From assembly GCA_033026295.1 (NCBI GenBank), contig CM065179.1, positions 24,731,275-24,795,274 of the forward strand: 64,000 bases of DNA. Direction: 5' to 3'. The notes below the pieces were generated by a model, which was not told the origin of the DNA, did not search any database, and saw only the letters and a list, made by a program, of their open reading frames with translations. The position numbers were made by a program, and so were the translations under genes. The DNA is from Channa striata (lineage: Eukaryota; Chordata; Actinopteri; Anabantiformes; Channidae). Shown piece by piece: positions 63,265-64,000 of this stretch; the stretch's first letter is position 1; each line of letters begins with the position of its first letter.

Positions 63265-63296
63265 GTGGGCGGTCCTGGTCTTGATTGACCGCCCAC
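63265..63296. repeat. perfect 10-bp stem-loop
   Basis: GTGGGCGGTC (63265-63274) and GACCGCCCAC (63287-63296) form a GC-rich hairpin with a 12-base loop. The preceding GGGGAAGAAACTGTTTTTGA resembles a segment of a dispersed fish repeat, so the hairpin may be repeat-derived. Confidence 0.75.
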
Positions 63297-63424
63297 AAGA
63301 GTAATAATAATAACAAATAAAAAACCTGCCATACTCACAGTAAAATCCTAACCCTCTGTGCATCTTCCAACAGTCCACACCTGGATCAGGTGCTTCTCAG
63401 ATTGAGGACAGCCAGTCTTTTAAA

Positions 63425-64000
63425 AGAGAACAGAGTGGATCAAACAGACTAATTTCACACAGTATATATCTGACCAGGCCTGAGCCTGGTTCTGCTGGTG
63501 GGCAGAACGGAAAGTTGAGAGAGAAAAGAGCAGAGCAACGAAAGCAACAACAAGACATTGGGAAGGTTGGTAGGAGCAGTAGCTGCGCACTGGAAGATAC
63601 ACAACTCCAAAGACGGGGACACCTGAGGATAGGGACATAGAGAGGGAGACAGAGAGGGAGAAAGTGTCATACAGTGGTGATATATAGATGTGCGGTGAGA
63701 GGAGAGAGTGAAGAGAAGAGAAAAGTGGCTCAGTGCAGAGTCCCCCAGCAGTCTAAGCCTATAGCAGCATGAGTATAACTAACTATAAGCTTTATCAAAG
63801 AGGAAGGTTTTGAGCCTAGTCTTAAAAGTAGAGAGGGTGTCTGCTTCCCGAATCTGGACTGGGAGCTGGTCCCACAGGAGAGGAGCTTGAAAGCTAAAGG
63901 CTCTGCCTCCCATTCTACTTTTGGAAATTCTGGGAACTCGAAGTGGTCTACTAGGATGATATGGTACAAGGAGATCTTTTACGTATGATGGAGCTTGACC
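63425..64000 (-). mobile_element. Maui/L2 LINE fragment, runs off the window end
   Basis: Minus-strand counterpart of copy 1. Near 63780-64000 it encodes the RT C-terminus (GGRAF.. as EWEAEPLAFKLLSCGTSSQS in a shifted frame, and the FDKAYS region at about 63781-63805). Then come the GGCTTAGACTGCTGGGGGAC region, the pyrimidine-rich spacer and GTTGCTCTGCTC. The usual 3' terminus (the GTAAAGTGCCTTGAGATGA stretch and GAATT repeats) is absent: similarity stops near 63480, where a short piece of the element is found in the opposite orientation. Confidence 0.8.

Larger units (their letters stand above)
53725..64000. other. intergenic or upstream flank
   Basis: Beyond the candidate promoter I find only repeats. 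The unlisted stretches (53760-54200, 54690-56140, 56260-59770, 60000-60590, 61060-63260) are AT-rich, with (CA) runs at about 54990-55003, 59401-59412 and 59469-59481 and a GT run at 62860-62880, and no recognisable gene. Confidence 0.5.

Overview
The window is vertebrate, almost certainly teleost fish, nuclear DNA. It is AT-rich and intron-like, with no bacterial-style gene packing, many (CA)n/(GA)n microsatellites, and fish-type transposon debris: Maui/L2 LINE tails, RTE 3' ends, a Tc1-like MITE and tRNA-derived SINEs. Almost none of the short open frames scattered through it look like genes.

One protein-coding exon is convincing. It lies on the minus strand at 22940-23477 and is the first coding exon of a neuroligin, best matched to neuroligin-1 (nlgn1). 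It carries a signal peptide, the start of the cholinesterase-like extracellular domain, an N-glycosylation site, the EDCLYLNIY carboxylesterase-family signature, and a consensus GTGAGT donor after codon phase 1. The sequence upstream of the ATG (to about 23984, where a T-rich tract ends in an AG acceptor) reads as a long 5' leader. It holds at least six upstream ORFs; three of them are chained through overlapping TGATG stop/start pairs, and the last overlaps the most upstream nlgn1 ATG.

I read the rest as nlgn1 introns and flank. 1-22939 is the intron after the first coding exon. 23985 to about 53071 is the 5'-UTR intron. A CpG-rich, GC-box-bearing region at about 53070-53725 is the best candidate for the nlgn1 promoter and non-coding exon 1 (minus strand). 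53725-64000 would then lie upstream of the gene. A second, smaller CpG-rich patch at 24530-24830, next to a CTCF-like motif, may be an alternative promoter or the start of a plus-strand transcript.

Repeat layout: Maui/L2 LINE pieces at both ends of the window in opposite orientation (1-1545 plus; 63425-64000 minus) and a third at 45313-45784; a Tc1-type foldback MITE at 9969-10276; RTE 3' ends at 12.1, 26.5 and 40.2 kb; SINE-like copies at 27.7, 44.9, 47.7, 54.2, 54.4 and 59.8 kb; an unclassified family at 30.1 and 44.2 kb; and a 43-bp tandem repeat of perfect hairpins at 56.1 kb. I did not find a new enzymatic or defence system. The most interesting feature is the uORF chain in the neuroligin leader. 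All assignments rest on reading the sequence and remembered family knowledge; no searches were run.
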